Assembly (NCBI GenBank): GCA_002418205.1
Contig: DIDP01000031.1
Coordinates: forward strand, 75,919-127,606
From: Anaerolineales bacterium UBA5797
GTDB taxonomy: Bacteria; Chloroflexota; Anaerolineae; Anaerolineales; Villigracilaceae
DNA length: 51,688 nucleotides
Direction: 5' to 3'
Below the pieces are notes generated by a model. It had not been told where the DNA came from, ran no database searches, and saw only the letters and a program-made list of their open reading frames with translations. The translations under genes were made by a program, and so were the position numbers. This document shows, piece by piece, positions 17,524 through 26,708 of the stretch; the stretch's first letter is position 1, and every line of letters begins with the position of its first letter.

Positions 17524-18411
17524 ATGTTCAAACGCTTGCGAGTAAGCCCTGAACCGAAAAAGATCGGTCCCGATCCTGGTGAAATTTCCATTTCACAATT
17601 GATCGGGGACGCCGGTCTGCCTGTCACCCTCAAGGCGTTGAACAGCCTGCCGCAAAATCCAAAACTGCGGTTGTACCGCACGTTGATCCCCATTCAGGTG
17701 CTGGCGGAATTCGATATCAACCCGCGCACGTGGAAGAATCCCGACAAGTTGCAACAGGTGAAGCTGGAGGCGGAGTCGGGAAGCGACAAGGTGAAGATCA
17801 CGGCGTGGCATGGGGACGATCCAAAAAATGAATTCTTCTATCTCGAATTGGCGGATAATCCGTATAACGGCATCGATCTGAACTTCCTGATCGCCAATAA
17901 TCCCGCGAGCCGGAAATATCGAACGGATTTTGATGATGAGGGTAGAGAGACCCTCTTTGGTACGGTCCGCCGCAATCTTGTTGAGGAAGAAAAAGCCATG
18001 CAGGCGGGACTCGCGCCCGGTCAGGTCCGCGAGGGGCTGCGTTGTTCAAGCATTGTGTTCAATCACATCGAGACCTTTCTCACCATGATGGCTCATCATG
18101 CGTTTTTTCTCGAGCCGCTTACGTACGTTTCCGCGTGGATCTTCGAGAAGCGCGGTTTTGCGTATTCCAAGGGTCATCAATTGATGGATACGATCCACAA
18201 GGAATTCCAGCCCGGCGGCGAACTGCACAAGGCGCTCGATGGGAGCACGCCCTTCCGCCAGCCCGATCAGTGGAGGACCGTGCGGGGGCGCGCCTGGGCG
18301 ATCCACGATGGCATATTGCAGGTGCTCGATAGGAAATGGGATGACCTGAGAATGATCAAACAGGTTGGGCGGCATGCCGGGGTGGTCACATTCCCCGATG
18401 CCGAGTATTAG
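17524..18411 (+). CDS. Protein of unknown function, first gene of partner-switch operon
   Basis: 295 residues from the ATG at 17524 (MFKRLRVSPEP). A longer reading frame extends upstream but runs through the promoter region and looks non-coding. The protein is soluble with no signal peptide, no membrane segment and no motif I recognise. Notable features are an N-terminal proline-rich start, a helix-rich middle (HIETFLTMMAHHAFFLEP) and a charged C-terminus. It ends 9 bases before an RsbW-like kinase gene, so it is probably part of the same signalling unit. A regulator, adaptor or output of the partner switch would fit the context. Confidence 0.7.
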   Translation: MFKRLRVSPEPKKIGPDPGEISISQLIGDAGLPVTLKALNSLPQNPKLRLYRTLIPIQVLAEFDINPRTWKNPDKLQQVKLEAESGSDKVKITAWHGDDPKNEFFYLELADNPYNGIDLNFLIANNPASRKYRTDFDDEGRETLFGTVRRNLVEEEKAMQAGLAPGQVREGLRCSSIVFNHIETFLTMMAHHAFFLEPLTYVSAWIFEKRGFAYSKGHQLMDTIHKEFQPGGELHKALDGSTPFRQPDQWRTVRGRAWAIHDGILQVLDRKWDDLRMIKQVGRHAGVVTFPDAEY

Positions 18412-18420
18412 GAGATGCAA

Positions 18421-18852
18421 ATGTCCGAGCGTTTTCAAATCACCCGCGCCGCCGAGTTGGCGTCGCTGTCTGTGTTTCGACAATTCATCTCGGACTGCTG
18501 TGCCAAATTCCGGGTCCCGGATGGAACCGTGTTCGAGTTGAAGCTGGCAGTGGATGAAGCCTGTACCAATATCATCGAGCATGGATACAAAGGGATGGAT
18601 CCCGGCTCGATCATCCTTTCGTTCCGCATCGAATCGGACCGGATCCTGGTCCAGATCACAGACTTTGGTCACGTCTTCGAGCCTGCCGAGGCGCCCAAAC
18701 CGGATATCGAAGCCGCGCTCGAGGATCGTCCGTTGGGCGGCATGGGTTTGTTCCTCATCTACAAGACGATGGACAACATCGATTATCAGACCTCCGAGGA
18801 TGGCAACATCCTGACATTTACAAAATATATCAAGCGAGAGACGAATCCCTGA
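18421..18852 (+). CDS. RsbW-like anti-sigma/switch serine kinase (HATPase)
   Basis: 143 residues from the ATG at 18421; TAGGAG (18409-18414) sits 6 bases upstream, while the earlier ATG at 18415 would touch it. This is a GHKL ATPase of the RsbW/SpoIIAB type: N-box VDEACTNIIEHGYKG (about 44-58), ITDFGHVF and RPLGGMGLFLI. Such kinases phosphorylate a STAS antagonist and hold a sigma factor or other target. The STAS gene lies at 22808. The stop overlaps the start of the hub gene by one base (TGATG). Confidence 0.88.
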   Translation: MSERFQITRAAELASLSVFRQFISDCCAKFRVPDGTVFELKLAVDEACTNIIEHGYKGMDPGSIILSFRIESDRILVQITDFGHVFEPAEAPKPDIEAALEDRPLGGMGLFLIYKTMDNIDYQTSEDGNILTFTKYIKRETNP

Positions 18853-21800
18853 TGCAGTTTCAAACAAATCCATATTTGATCTGGCAGTTGATCCCCGGTG
18901 CGGTCCTGCTTGGGATCGGCTTTTATATTCAAAGCCGCCCGGTGAAGAAAGGCGAATCGAATGTGTTCTCGCTGCTGATGTTCGGCGGATCGCTTTGGGC
19001 GTTCGCGAACGCGATCCAGTTGATCACGCCGGACATGGGATGGCAAAGGTTCTGGAACGGTCTGACCTATCTGGGCATCATGACCATACCGACGGCGTGG
19101 TTCCTGTTGTCGGTGAAGTTGACCGGCTTTCTGCGCGGGAGGATCGAGCAGTTCGAAAGATTCTTTTGGGTGATGCCCGCCTTTTTATACCTGTTGCTGC
19201 TCACCAGCGGATGGCATAAACTATTCTTCGTTTCATTCGATGCAATTTCCGTCGGCGGGTATGTCCTTCTGGAAAACTACTACGGTCCGCTTTTTTATGT
19301 GCACACCGCCTATTCATACCTGTTGATGGTTGCAGGCATCATCATACTGGGGGTCTCGCTTGCCACGAAATTCAAGAAATATGGCGTGCAGGCATACGGA
19401 TTGATCATCGGCGTGCTGGCGCCCCTGATCGGGAATGTATACTTCCTGTTCGGCTCGCCTCCCCCCGGCTTCCCAGACCCGACGCCGATCATTTTTACCG
19501 TCACAGGCATTGCATTTGCCTGGGCGATCTTTGGCGGTCATATCCTGGAGGTGGTGCCGCTCGCGCATGAATCCATCGTCCGGAAATTATCGACCGGCGT
19601 GATGATCCTGGATGCGGAAAAAAATATCCGCGATATCAACGACGCGGCGCGCGAAATGCTGGGATTGACCTCCAGGACCTACGTGGGTGATTCGTTGATG
19701 GCGTTGGTCGATCAACACCGGGATATTGCACTGACCCTGAACGCGGCGTTGAACGCGTCCCTGCAGGAGGAGAAGACACTGCAGGTCGACTTTCCGGCGA
19801 CCGACCGCACGTTCGATGTGCTGGTTTCACATATTGGTAATGGCGAGGACAAGACAACCGGCTGGCTCATTCAATTTACAGACATCAGCGAGAAAAAGAG
19901 GGCGGAGGAAGGTTTGGTGGCAACACAGAGAACGATGAAGATGGTATTGGATACCTTGCAGGACAGTTTCTTCGAGGCCGACGAAAATGGCACCATTATC
20001 TATGCCAACAGGGCTTTCATTCGAAACCTGGGTTTTTCCCGCTGGGAGGATGTGCAGGGGAAAAATTTCCGAAAATTTACAGACCCTGAAAGTGTCCGCG
20101 ATATATTCGAGAAATTCAAGTTGCTCTATGAAACAAAACAGCCGTTGGAGTCGTTTGAGTACAACTACCGGACCAGGGATGGAAAGGTTTACATCGGCGA
20201 GACAACGGTCTCTCCCATCATGGATGGGGATAAAGTGATCGGATCGCGCGGGTTGATCCGTGACGTCACCGACAGGGTAAAAGCGGAAAGGGAGATTTTG
20301 GAGCAAAAGGAACTGCTCGACAGTCTTCTGCAGCAATCCCCGATCGCCATGGTGATCAATGACATGGAAAAAAGGATCACCGTGGTCAACCCGGCGTTCG
20401 AGAAACTGTTCGGTTATTCGCAGGAAGAAGTGATCGGAAAGAACCTTGATGAACTTCTGGGCATCGGCGGGAATCCGATGGTGGCGAATGATCTCTCGAC
20501 ACTCGTTATGAAGAGGCGGGAGCATCGGGAGAGCCGTCGCAGGCGAAAGGACGGCACGCCGGTGGATGTGGAGATCTTCACTGCGCCGTTCTACGTCGGC
20601 GGTGAACAGTTTGGGTATCTGGCTTTTTACAACGATATTTCCGAACGTCTTGCAGCCGAAGCCGATCTTGAAAAATCACAAAGTTCCTATTATGCGATGG
20701 TCGAGACTCTTCAGGATGGGTATTTTGAAGTTCTTCGGACAGGCTTTTTCACTTATGTGAACCAGGCGCTATGCGATAAGAATGGTTTTTCCAGGGAGGA
20801 GTTGATCGGCAGGCATTTCCGCATTGTTGCCTCCCGAAAATCCATACGCGAGACGGTTCATCGATTTGAAAAAATGTTTGAGACCGGGGAACCGATCCCC
20901 CAGTTTGATTTTATTTTCCGTAACAAAGCTGGACGGGAATTGACAAGTGAGATGGTGGTCTCGCCCATGATCGAAGCCGGTGTGATTGTTGGCGCACGCG
21001 GTCTCATCCGTGATATTTCGGTGCGCGTGGCGGCGGAGGAGGTTTTGCGGCAGGCGAAGGAAGCCGCGGAATCGCGGGCAGGGGAACTCTCGGTGATCAA
21101 CCGCGTGGCGGTGACGGTTAACCAGTCCCTGGATCTGAAGGATATCCTGCAATCGGTATGCAGGGAGTTAACGTCCATCTTTGAAATTCGCAATGCCGGT
21201 ATCGGTCTGCTCACGCCGGACAGGAAACATTTGGAGATCGTCGCTTTCCATTCCCCCGATCCGAATGAGAAGAGCGCCCTGGGAATGTTATTGCCGGTCG
21301 AGGGAAACACCTCCTCGATGGAAGTGATCGAGAAAAAGCAGACGGTCTTCATTCAGGATGCGCAGAACGATCCGCGTACAAGTTCGATCGCGGATATTTC
21401 GCGATCGCGCGGCACCCACTCCATTATGATCGTGCCTCTGCTTGCACGCGGTGAAGCCATTGGAACGATCGGAATGCCCGCCAGGGACCCGAGCCATGTC
21501 TTCACGCAAAATGAGATCGAACTGGCGGAGACCATTGCAAGCCAGATCGCAGCGGCGGTGGACAATGCCCAACTCCATGCCAAAACCGAATCCGCTCTTG
21601 GCGTCGCAGAGCGGGACCTGGAAATTGGCCGCCAGATCCAATCCGGGTTCTTTCCCGAAACATTGCCGCAGCTCCCCGGCTGGGAGATCGCCGCGCACTT
21701 CCATGCCGCGCGCCAAGTGGCTGGCGATTTCTACGATGTGTTCCAATTTAAGAATTCCAAATTCACGGCTTTCATCATTGCCGATGTCTGTGACAAGGGC

Positions 21801-22802
21801 GTGGGCGCAGCACTGTTCATGGTGTTGTTCCGCAGTCTGTTGCGGGCATTTAGCGAGACCAGGATAAATACCGCTAACGTGAAGGAACAACTCCACGGCA
21901 TCATCGTAAACACGAGCAATTTCATCGCCGAATATCATGGCAAGTCGAACATGTTCGCAACCTTGTTCTTCGGCGTGCTGGACCCCAACACCGGGATCCT
22001 GTATTACGTCAATGGCGGACATGAGCCGCCCGTCATATTGGATAAGAAGGGGGCGGTCGTTGAACGCCTGATGCCGACCGGGCCTGCCGTGGGCATCTTC
22101 CCTGATATGGGATTTGAAGTGGGGCAGATCCAACTCAATGAAGGTGACTCACTCGTCGGCTTTACCGATGGCACAACAGACGCCAAGAACGTTTCTGGGG
22201 AACAATTCTCCGAAGAACGCCTGCTCAAGACCATCGCAGTCCCGTGGACATCCATCTTCAGCATGATCTTCGAGTTGAACGTCGAACTGCAGAGACACAT
22301 CGGCGAACAGCCGCAATTCGACGACATCACGCTGATCTCTTTCAGACGAAGATCGAGCACGGACCTGGGGCATCATGCGATCTGCCGGACGGCGCGTATC
22401 GAATACCTCGAGGAACTGCGCAACTTTGCGGAGGCTGCGGCGAGGCACAGCGGTCTATCCGCTGACGATGTCTTTGCATTCAAATTGTCGGTCGATGAGC
22501 TGTGCACGAACATCATCCAATATGGCTTTGAAGGGAGGGAGCCCGGGTTGTTGTCGTTGTCGTTCGATGTCGAAGATGAAACGGCGCGGTTGGTCATTCG
22601 GGATGATGGAAAACATTTTTCACCGGATCAGGCTCAAAGTCCGGATATCGAGGCGGGTTGGGACGAACGCGAGATCGGCGGGTTGGGCATCTTCTTCGTC
22701 AAAGAGTTGATGGATCATGTCACTTATGATAGAACTGACGGGGGCGTGAACCGGTTTGTTTTGGAAAAGAAATTAACTGCATCCAATTTTAAAAAGGAGT
22801 AG
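18852..22802 (+). CDS. Signalling hub: 7TM-PAS x4-GAF-SpoIIE phosphatase-HATPase
   Basis: 1316 residues. An N-terminal region of about seven hydrophobic helices (5-235) resembles the 7TM sensor module of bacterial kinases. Four PAS domains follow (about 245-350, 360-480, 485-605, 610-735), with typical D-V/I-T/S closing motifs. Next come a GAF domain (about 750-905), a PP2C-type SpoIIE phosphatase (about 918-1160, with RQIQSGFFPETLPQLPGW, metal ligand D959 in GDFYD and DVCDKGVGAA) and an RsbW-like ATPase (about 1173-1310, N-box VDELCTNIIQYGF, IGGLGIFF). Phosphatase and kinase modules of a partner switch thus sit in one polypeptide. No HisKA domain is present. It should integrate membrane and cytoplasmic cues and control the phosphorylation state of the STAS protein encoded 5 bases downstream. 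Confidence 0.9.
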   Translation: MQFQTNPYLIWQLIPGAVLLGIGFYIQSRPVKKGESNVFSLLMFGGSLWAFANAIQLITPDMGWQRFWNGLTYLGIMTIPTAWFLLSVKLTGFLRGRIEQFERFFWVMPAFLYLLLLTSGWHKLFFVSFDAISVGGYVLLENYYGPLFYVHTAYSYLLMVAGIIILGVSLATKFKKYGVQAYGLIIGVLAPLIGNVYFLFGSPPPGFPDPTPIIFTVTGIAFAWAIFGGHILEVVPLAHESIVRKLSTGVMILDAEKNIRDINDAAREMLGLTSRTYVGDSLMALVDQHRDIALTLNAALNASLQEEKTLQVDFPATDRTFDVLVSHIGNGEDKTTGWLIQFTDISEKKRAEEGLVATQRTMKMVLDTLQDSFFEADENGTIIYANRAFIRNLGFSRWEDVQGKNFRKFTDPESVRDIFEKFKLLYETKQPLESFEYNYRTRDGKVYIGETTVSPIMDGDKVIGSRGLIRDVTDRVKAEREILEQKELLDSLLQQSPIAMVINDMEKRITVVNPAFEKLFGYSQEEVIGKNLDELLGIGGNPMVANDLSTLVMKRREHRESRRRRKDGTPVDVEIFTAPFYVGGEQFGYLAFYNDISERLAAEADLEKSQSSYYAMVETLQDGYFEVLRTGFFTYVNQALCDKNGFSREELIGRHFRIVASRKSIRETVHRFEKMFETGEPIPQFDFIFRNKAGRELTSEMVVSPMIEAGVIVGARGLIRDISVRVAAEEVLRQAKEAAESRAGELSVINRVAVTVNQSLDLKDILQSVCRELTSIFEIRNAGIGLLTPDRKHLEIVAFHSPDPNEKSALGMLLPVEGNTSSMEVIEKKQTVFIQDAQNDPRTSSIADISRSRGTHSIMIVPLLARGEAIGTIGMPARDPSHVFTQNEIELAETIASQIAAAVDNAQLHAKTESALGVAERDLEIGRQIQSGFFPETLPQLPGWEIAAHFHAARQVAGDFYDVFQFKNSKFTAFIIADVCDKGVGAALFMVLFRSLLRAFSETRINTANVKEQLHGIIVNTSNFIAEYHGKSNMFATLFFGVLDPNTGILYYVNGGHEPPVILDKKGAVVERLMPTGPAVGIFPDMGFEVGQIQLNEGDSLVGFTDGTTDAKNVSGEQFSEERLLKTIAVPWTSIFSMIFELNVELQRHIGEQPQFDDITLISFRRRSSTDLGHHAICRTARIEYLEELRNFAEAAARHSGLSADDVFAFKLSVDELCTNIIQYGFEGREPGLLSLSFDVEDETARLVIRDDGKHFSPDQAQSPDIEAGWDEREIGGLGIFFVKELMDHVTYDRTDGGVNRFVLEKKLTASNFKKE

Positions 22803-22807
22803 GCGTT

Positions 22808-23143
22808 ATGGAAATTCATGACAGGCAGGCAGACGGTGTGACCATCCTTTCCCTTAGAGGAAGCATCGATGCGATGACGGCTCCGAAGATCACCGAGTTC
22901 ATCCAGGGTCAGGTATCCAGAGGGAATATCAAACTGGTTGCGGATTTCAGCGGCGTCGATTACACGAGCAGCGCGGGTTTGCGTGTGCTGCTTGGCGCGA
23001 TCAAGGAAACCCGCGCCCAGGGCGGCGACCTGCGCCTGACCGGCGTGCAGCCCGATGTGTTGAAGGTTCTGAATTTGAGCGGCTTTACGAACATCCTGAA
23101 GATGTTCGATACTGCCGATGCCGCCGTGGCCAGTTATTCGTAA
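22808..23143 (+). CDS. STAS-domain anti-sigma factor antagonist (RsbV-like)
   Basis: 111 residues, a single STAS domain. The phosphorylatable serine is S54 or S55 in DYTSSAGLRVLL, the position used in RsbV and SpoIIAA. AGGAG lies 9 bases before the ATG. It is the expected substrate of the RsbW-like kinase at 18421 and of both modules of the large hub. Its final partner (sigma factor or other) is not in this window. Confidence 0.93.
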   Translation: MEIHDRQADGVTILSLRGSIDAMTAPKITEFIQGQVSRGNIKLVADFSGVDYTSSAGLRVLLGAIKETRAQGGDLRLTGVQPDVLKVLNLSGFTNILKMFDTADAAVASYS

Positions 23144-23151
23144 CCACGCTC

Positions 23152-24003
23152 ATGGTGACAAAAAGAGACAAGCCGCGTATCGCGCTTGTGATCGGCTCGG
23201 GCAGTGTCAAGTGTGCCGCCGCGATCGGATTGAAGAAGGTGCTCGAGCGCGAGCACATTGACGTGGATATGGTGGTGGGCTGTTCCGGCGGAGCGATCTA
23301 CGCCTCTCTCATCGCCCTGGGCTGGTCCGTCGAACGAGCGACCGAATCCACGCTGAGAATGTGGACGCGTGAGGTGACCGCGAAACGCAGCACGAGGGGG
23401 ATCCTGCAGCTCACACTTCCCTGGGTCTTCAAGTTCGATGAATCGTTTGGCCTGATCGATGACCGTCTCATCAACCGCAGGTTGCATGATGGGTATGGGA
23501 ATGCGATCTTCGCCGATACACTGATCCCGCTCTTTGTGACTGCCACCGATTTTTACAGCGGCGAACAGGTTGTGCTTTCCGAAGGCAGGATCGAGGATGC
23601 CGTCCGGGCGAGCATTTCCATCCCGTATATCTTTCCTCCCCAAAAGCTGAACGGACGATTCCTGATCGATGGGTATCAAAGCGACCCCCTGCCGATCGGT
23701 GTGGCGATCAAGGAAGGCGCGGACATCATCATCGCGATGGGGTTCGAAAGCCCGTATCAGGAGCATGTCACTTCGTTGATGCGTTACAACTTCCAGATCG
23801 CAAGCATGACGTCGAACAATCTGCTCAAGACGAATTATGCCTTCCATAACCTTGCGCATCACTCGGAGATCATTCCCATTATCCCGGAATTCAAGCATCG
23901 CATCAAACTCTTCGACACGGACAAGCTCCCGTATGTGATCGAGGAGGGCGAGCACGCGGCCGAACAACAGTTGCCGTTCATCAAGAGCCTTTTGGGGAAA
24001 TAG
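23152..24003 (+). CDS. Patatin-like phospholipase, copy 1
   Basis: 283 residues. The serine of the dyad is in GCSGGAIYASL (about residues 43-53), the oxyanion loop is GSGSVKCAAAIG near the N-terminus, and the aspartate is in IDGYQSDPLP. The loop differs from the classic glycine-rich GGGxRG form. Patatins hydrolyse acyl esters of phospholipids. The protein lacks a signal peptide, so it acts inside the cell. It starts 8 bases after the STAS gene, which suggests that it is a co-expressed effector of the partner switch. Confidence 0.88.
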   Translation: MVTKRDKPRIALVIGSGSVKCAAAIGLKKVLEREHIDVDMVVGCSGGAIYASLIALGWSVERATESTLRMWTREVTAKRSTRGILQLTLPWVFKFDESFGLIDDRLINRRLHDGYGNAIFADTLIPLFVTATDFYSGEQVVLSEGRIEDAVRASISIPYIFPPQKLNGRFLIDGYQSDPLPIGVAIKEGADIIIAMGFESPYQEHVTSLMRYNFQIASMTSNNLLKTNYAFHNLAHHSEIIPIIPEFKHRIKLFDTDKLPYVIEEGEHAAEQQLPFIKSLLGK

Positions 24004-24015
24004 GGAGACGAATCC

Positions 24016-24855
24016 ATGAACACCAAAAAACGGATCGCATTGGTGATCGGCTCCGGCGGGATCAAGTGTGCCGCGGCAGCCGGGCTGTGGCGCGTATTGC
24101 AGGAAGAAGGGATCGTTGTAGAGAACGTGGTCGGTTGCAGCGGGGGCAGCATGTACGCGGCATTGATCGCGAATCGGGTTGACGTAAAGGTCATGGAAGA
24201 ATGGTCCAAGACCTTGTGGACCAGCGACATCATGCAGGGATACACGGAGAATCTGAAAGCCAGCAAGGATGGGTCGTTGCGCTTCACTGAGAGAAGCGGC
24301 CTGGTGGACGACTCGGCCCTCAATCGTAAATTGCGTGAAGTTTATGGAGAATGGAAATTTTCCGATATGAAAATGCCGTTCAAGGTTGTGGCGACGGACT
24401 TGTTGAGCGGGGAAAAGGTCACCCTGGCTGACGGCGGCGTTTTCGATGCGATCCGCGCCAGCCTGGCGATCCCGATCATCTTCCCGCCGTGGGAGGTGAA
24501 TGAGCGCCTGCTCATCGACGGCGCTGCTTCTGATCCTCTGCCGATCGATGTTGCGATCCAGGATGGCGCGGACATCATCATCGCAATGGGTTTCACGCTC
24601 GATTACCGCGCCCGCTTCCGCTCCATGACCGCCGTGCAGGAGCAATTGAACAGCATCTACATGAACAACATCCTCAACTCAACATACGCCTTCTATAATC
24701 TTGCCCACCATGCGGAGATTTTTCCCGTCATTCCAGAATTTGACAGCACGATCTCCATGTTCGATGTGGACAAGATTCCCAGCGTGATCGAACAGGGGGA
24801 ACAGGCGGCGCGTATGCAGTTGCCGCATATCAAGAGATTGTTGGAAAATGTTTGA
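24016..24855 (+). CDS. Patatin-like phospholipase, copy 2
   Basis: 279 residues, paralogous to the previous gene over its whole length. It has an oxyanion loop GSGGIKCAAAAGL, nucleophile motif GCSGGSMYAAL and aspartate in IDGAASDPLP; the ends PSVIEQGEQAARMQLPHIKRLL and the matching part of copy 1 line up. The two may work as a pair with different acyl preference. Twelve bases separate them. Confidence 0.88.
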   Translation: MNTKKRIALVIGSGGIKCAAAAGLWRVLQEEGIVVENVVGCSGGSMYAALIANRVDVKVMEEWSKTLWTSDIMQGYTENLKASKDGSLRFTERSGLVDDSALNRKLREVYGEWKFSDMKMPFKVVATDLLSGEKVTLADGGVFDAIRASLAIPIIFPPWEVNERLLIDGAASDPLPIDVAIQDGADIIIAMGFTLDYRARFRSMTAVQEQLNSIYMNNILNSTYAFYNLAHHAEIFPVIPEFDSTISMFDVDKIPSVIEQGEQAARMQLPHIKRLLENV

Positions 24856-24916
24856 TTGCTCCTTCTGTGCCCCTCGCGAAGCATCCTGCAAAGGGCGAGG
24901 GGACTCGAATACCACG

Positions 24917-24948
24917 AAAGCAAAAGAGTCACCACTACAGTGACTCTT
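24917..24948 (-). terminator. Terminator downstream of tRNA-Glu
   Basis: AAGAGTCAC (24924-24932) pairs with GTGACTCTT (24940-24948) with a 7-base loop. On the minus strand it is followed by TTGCTTTCG. It lies 6 bases beyond the tRNA 3' end and would also be met by transcripts coming off the patatin genes. Confidence 0.7.
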
Positions 24949-24954
24949 CTTTAG

Positions 24955-25027
24955 TGCCCCCAAGGGGACTCGAACCCCTGTTTGAGCCTTGAGAGGGCTC
25001 CGTCCTGGGCCGCTAGACGATGGGGGC
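24955..25027 (-). tRNA. tRNA-Glu (anticodon CUC)
   Basis: 73 bases. The acceptor arms GCCCCCA and TGGGGGC pair over 7 bp. The D-arm, an anticodon stem GAGCC/GGCTC with loop CTCTCAA (anticodon CUC, codon GAG) and the T-arm GGTTCGAGTCC can all be formed. The discriminator is A. The CCA end is not encoded (the bases after it are CTA). It is on the minus strand, convergent with the patatin genes. Confidence 0.95.
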
Positions 25028-25056
25028 GTCTATTGTTTTGAGCGGGCGGGATTGTA

Positions 25057-25102
25057 TCCCGCACGTCTCATTCCTTTTTAGAGAAACGTGCGGGATTGTA
25101 AC
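25057..25102. repeat. Imperfect inverted repeat between tRNA-Glu and GT39 gene
   Basis: ATCCCGCACGTCTC and GAGAAACGTGCGGGAT flank a T-rich centre, and GCGGGATTGTA occurs a second time just outside. The hairpin could act as a factor-dependent terminator for the GT39 gene that ends at 25131. No T-tract follows on either strand. Confidence 0.5.
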
Positions 25103-25130
25103 ATCGTGATTTGGAAACGTCAATCGAATT

Positions 25131-26708
25131 TCACCTCGGCGTGATGCGGTACACGTCACCTTGTTTGCTGGTGAAAAGCAGTTCAAAAATTGCCTTTGAA
25201 GTCAGCTGGTCCAGGGCAAGGACATATTCCTTGAAACCCAATTCCTTCATCCAGATCACATAACCGGCGCCGTCTTCCCCGGGCCAATCGGGGTAATTCT
25301 TTAGCACCTCTTCGGGATCCGGTTTCTCCGGGCTCACAGGTCCCTGCGGGAGTTTCAGGATGGTGTGGCGTGCGTACAGCCAAGCAACAGGTTCATAATT
25401 GCTGTAGACCTTGTCCCCGCCGGTAATGGCAAGCGATTCGACAAATTCCCTCACCCCCGACTCGTTCTGGGCGCGCGTGTTGTAAATGTTGTATTCGCTG
25501 GTCTCTCCGCTGTAATATGCGCTCCGAAGCGTTTCCTGGATGCCGTTCAATGGATATGCCAGCCAGAGAACGAATGCAACCGTGCCCGCCGTGTGCAGTG
25601 TCTTTGCTGAAAATCTGCGCAGATAGAATGGCATCAACTCCCGTATGGTTATAAACCCGATTGCCATCAGCGATGGCAGGATAATGATGTGGATGCGGTC
25701 CATGAAGGGCCAGCGCACTTCGGAGTAGCTGACATTGAACACCAGGACCAACGCATATAGGAAGAGAAAGATCAGGCTGGGCAGAAACTTCGAGTTTGTG
25801 ATTTGTCTTGCCCAATTCCTCCAGTCTGTGACTCGGTTCCCCGTGATGAAGACAAGCAGGATGATCGCAAGGATCAACCATTCGGGGATCCGGTCCGTGA
25901 TGCTGTAGGGGACAAACCAATGGACTGCCTTTTCGATGGTCGTATCCAGGTTGCCTTGCGGATTGGGCGGCATGCGCAAGCCGAAAAGAATCCCCGTCCG
26001 CAGGTAGTTGTGGAAGACCACCCAAAGCAGGGTTGGAAGACCCGCGAGCAGGCCAAAAGCCCCCGCGTTCAAAACTCCCTTGATGAGATTCCTCCGGTGC
26101 ATGATCAAAATGATCGCTGAAGCGGTCAGGATGTGGGTCAGCCCGGCGTACCGCAATAATGGCGAGATCGCGCAGATGCCTCCAAGTATGAATAGATTCC
26201 TGCGGGACGGCTGTTCGATGAAATCCGTGGTCGAGATCAGAAAAATGATTGTCAATGCAAGGAACGAAAGGTCCGAAAGCACATTCGAAGCAATGCGGAT
26301 TAACGAAAGCGAAGTGACAAAGACAGCGCTTCCGATGTAAGCATACAAATAATTATCCGGGAACAGTTTGCGAAAGAATTTTCCTGCCAGCCAGATGGTC
26401 AAGCCGAATGTCAGGATGTTGAGATATTGTGCAACGACGAAAACATCTGCGCGCGTTGGAAAACCGAAAAACGCGATGAGGATCGAATAGGCAGGCGGAA
26501 ACTGCGTCAGCGGCGCGCCGAGATAATCGTAAAAACCGACTCCGTTGATCAAATTCTCTGCCGTCGCCAGATACCTCGCTCCGTCCGTGGAAAGACCCGC
26601 GCCATAGCGATACGTGATAAGGAACACGAAAGCCATCCCAAGCAATGAGACTGCCAGCAGATAATACGTAAATGCTTTTTCCCGGTTCATGTTCGCGGAT
26701 TTTATCAT
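25131..26708 (-). CDS. GT39-type membrane glycosyltransferase (ArnT/PMT-like)
   Basis: 525 residues with about eleven membrane helices and a C-terminal soluble tail of about 110 residues. The first extracytoplasmic loop has STDGARYLATAENLINGVGF, with an acidic residue where the GT39/ArnT catalytic Asp lies, followed by PLTQFPPAYSILIAFF. Such enzymes use polyprenyl-phosphate sugars at the outer membrane face. The ATG at 26708 overlaps the lutBC stop as ATGA; a second ATG at 26690 is possible. Confidence 0.8.
   Translation of the reverse strand: MIKSANMNREKAFTYYLLAVSLLGMAFVFLITYRYGAGLSTDGARYLATAENLINGVGFYDYLGAPLTQFPPAYSILIAFFGFPTRADVFVVAQYLNILTFGLTIWLAGKFFRKLFPDNYLYAYIGSAVFVTSLSLIRIASNVLSDLSFLALTIIFLISTTDFIEQPSRRNLFILGGICAISPLLRYAGLTHILTASAIILIMHRRNLIKGVLNAGAFGLLAGLPTLLWVVFHNYLRTGILFGLRMPPNPQGNLDTTIEKAVHWFVPYSITDRIPEWLILAIILLVFITGNRVTDWRNWARQITNSKFLPSLIFLFLYALVLVFNVSYSEVRWPFMDRIHIIILPSLMAIGFITIRELMPFYLRRFSAKTLHTAGTVAFVLWLAYPLNGIQETLRSAYYSGETSEYNIYNTRAQNESGVREFVESLAITGGDKVYSNYEPVAWLYARHTILKLPQGPVSPEKPDPEEVLKNYPDWPGEDGAGYVIWMKELGFKEYVLALDQLTSKAIFELLFTSKQGDVYRITPR

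Noticed and set aside
23134..24645. 503-codon frame opposite the patatin genes
   Set aside because: It spans two well-supported plus-strand genes and reads as a mirror of their codons; no motif.
24955..25027. Prophage or integrative element attachment at tRNA-Glu
   Set aside because: No integrase, and no direct repeat of the tRNA 3' end was seen nearby.
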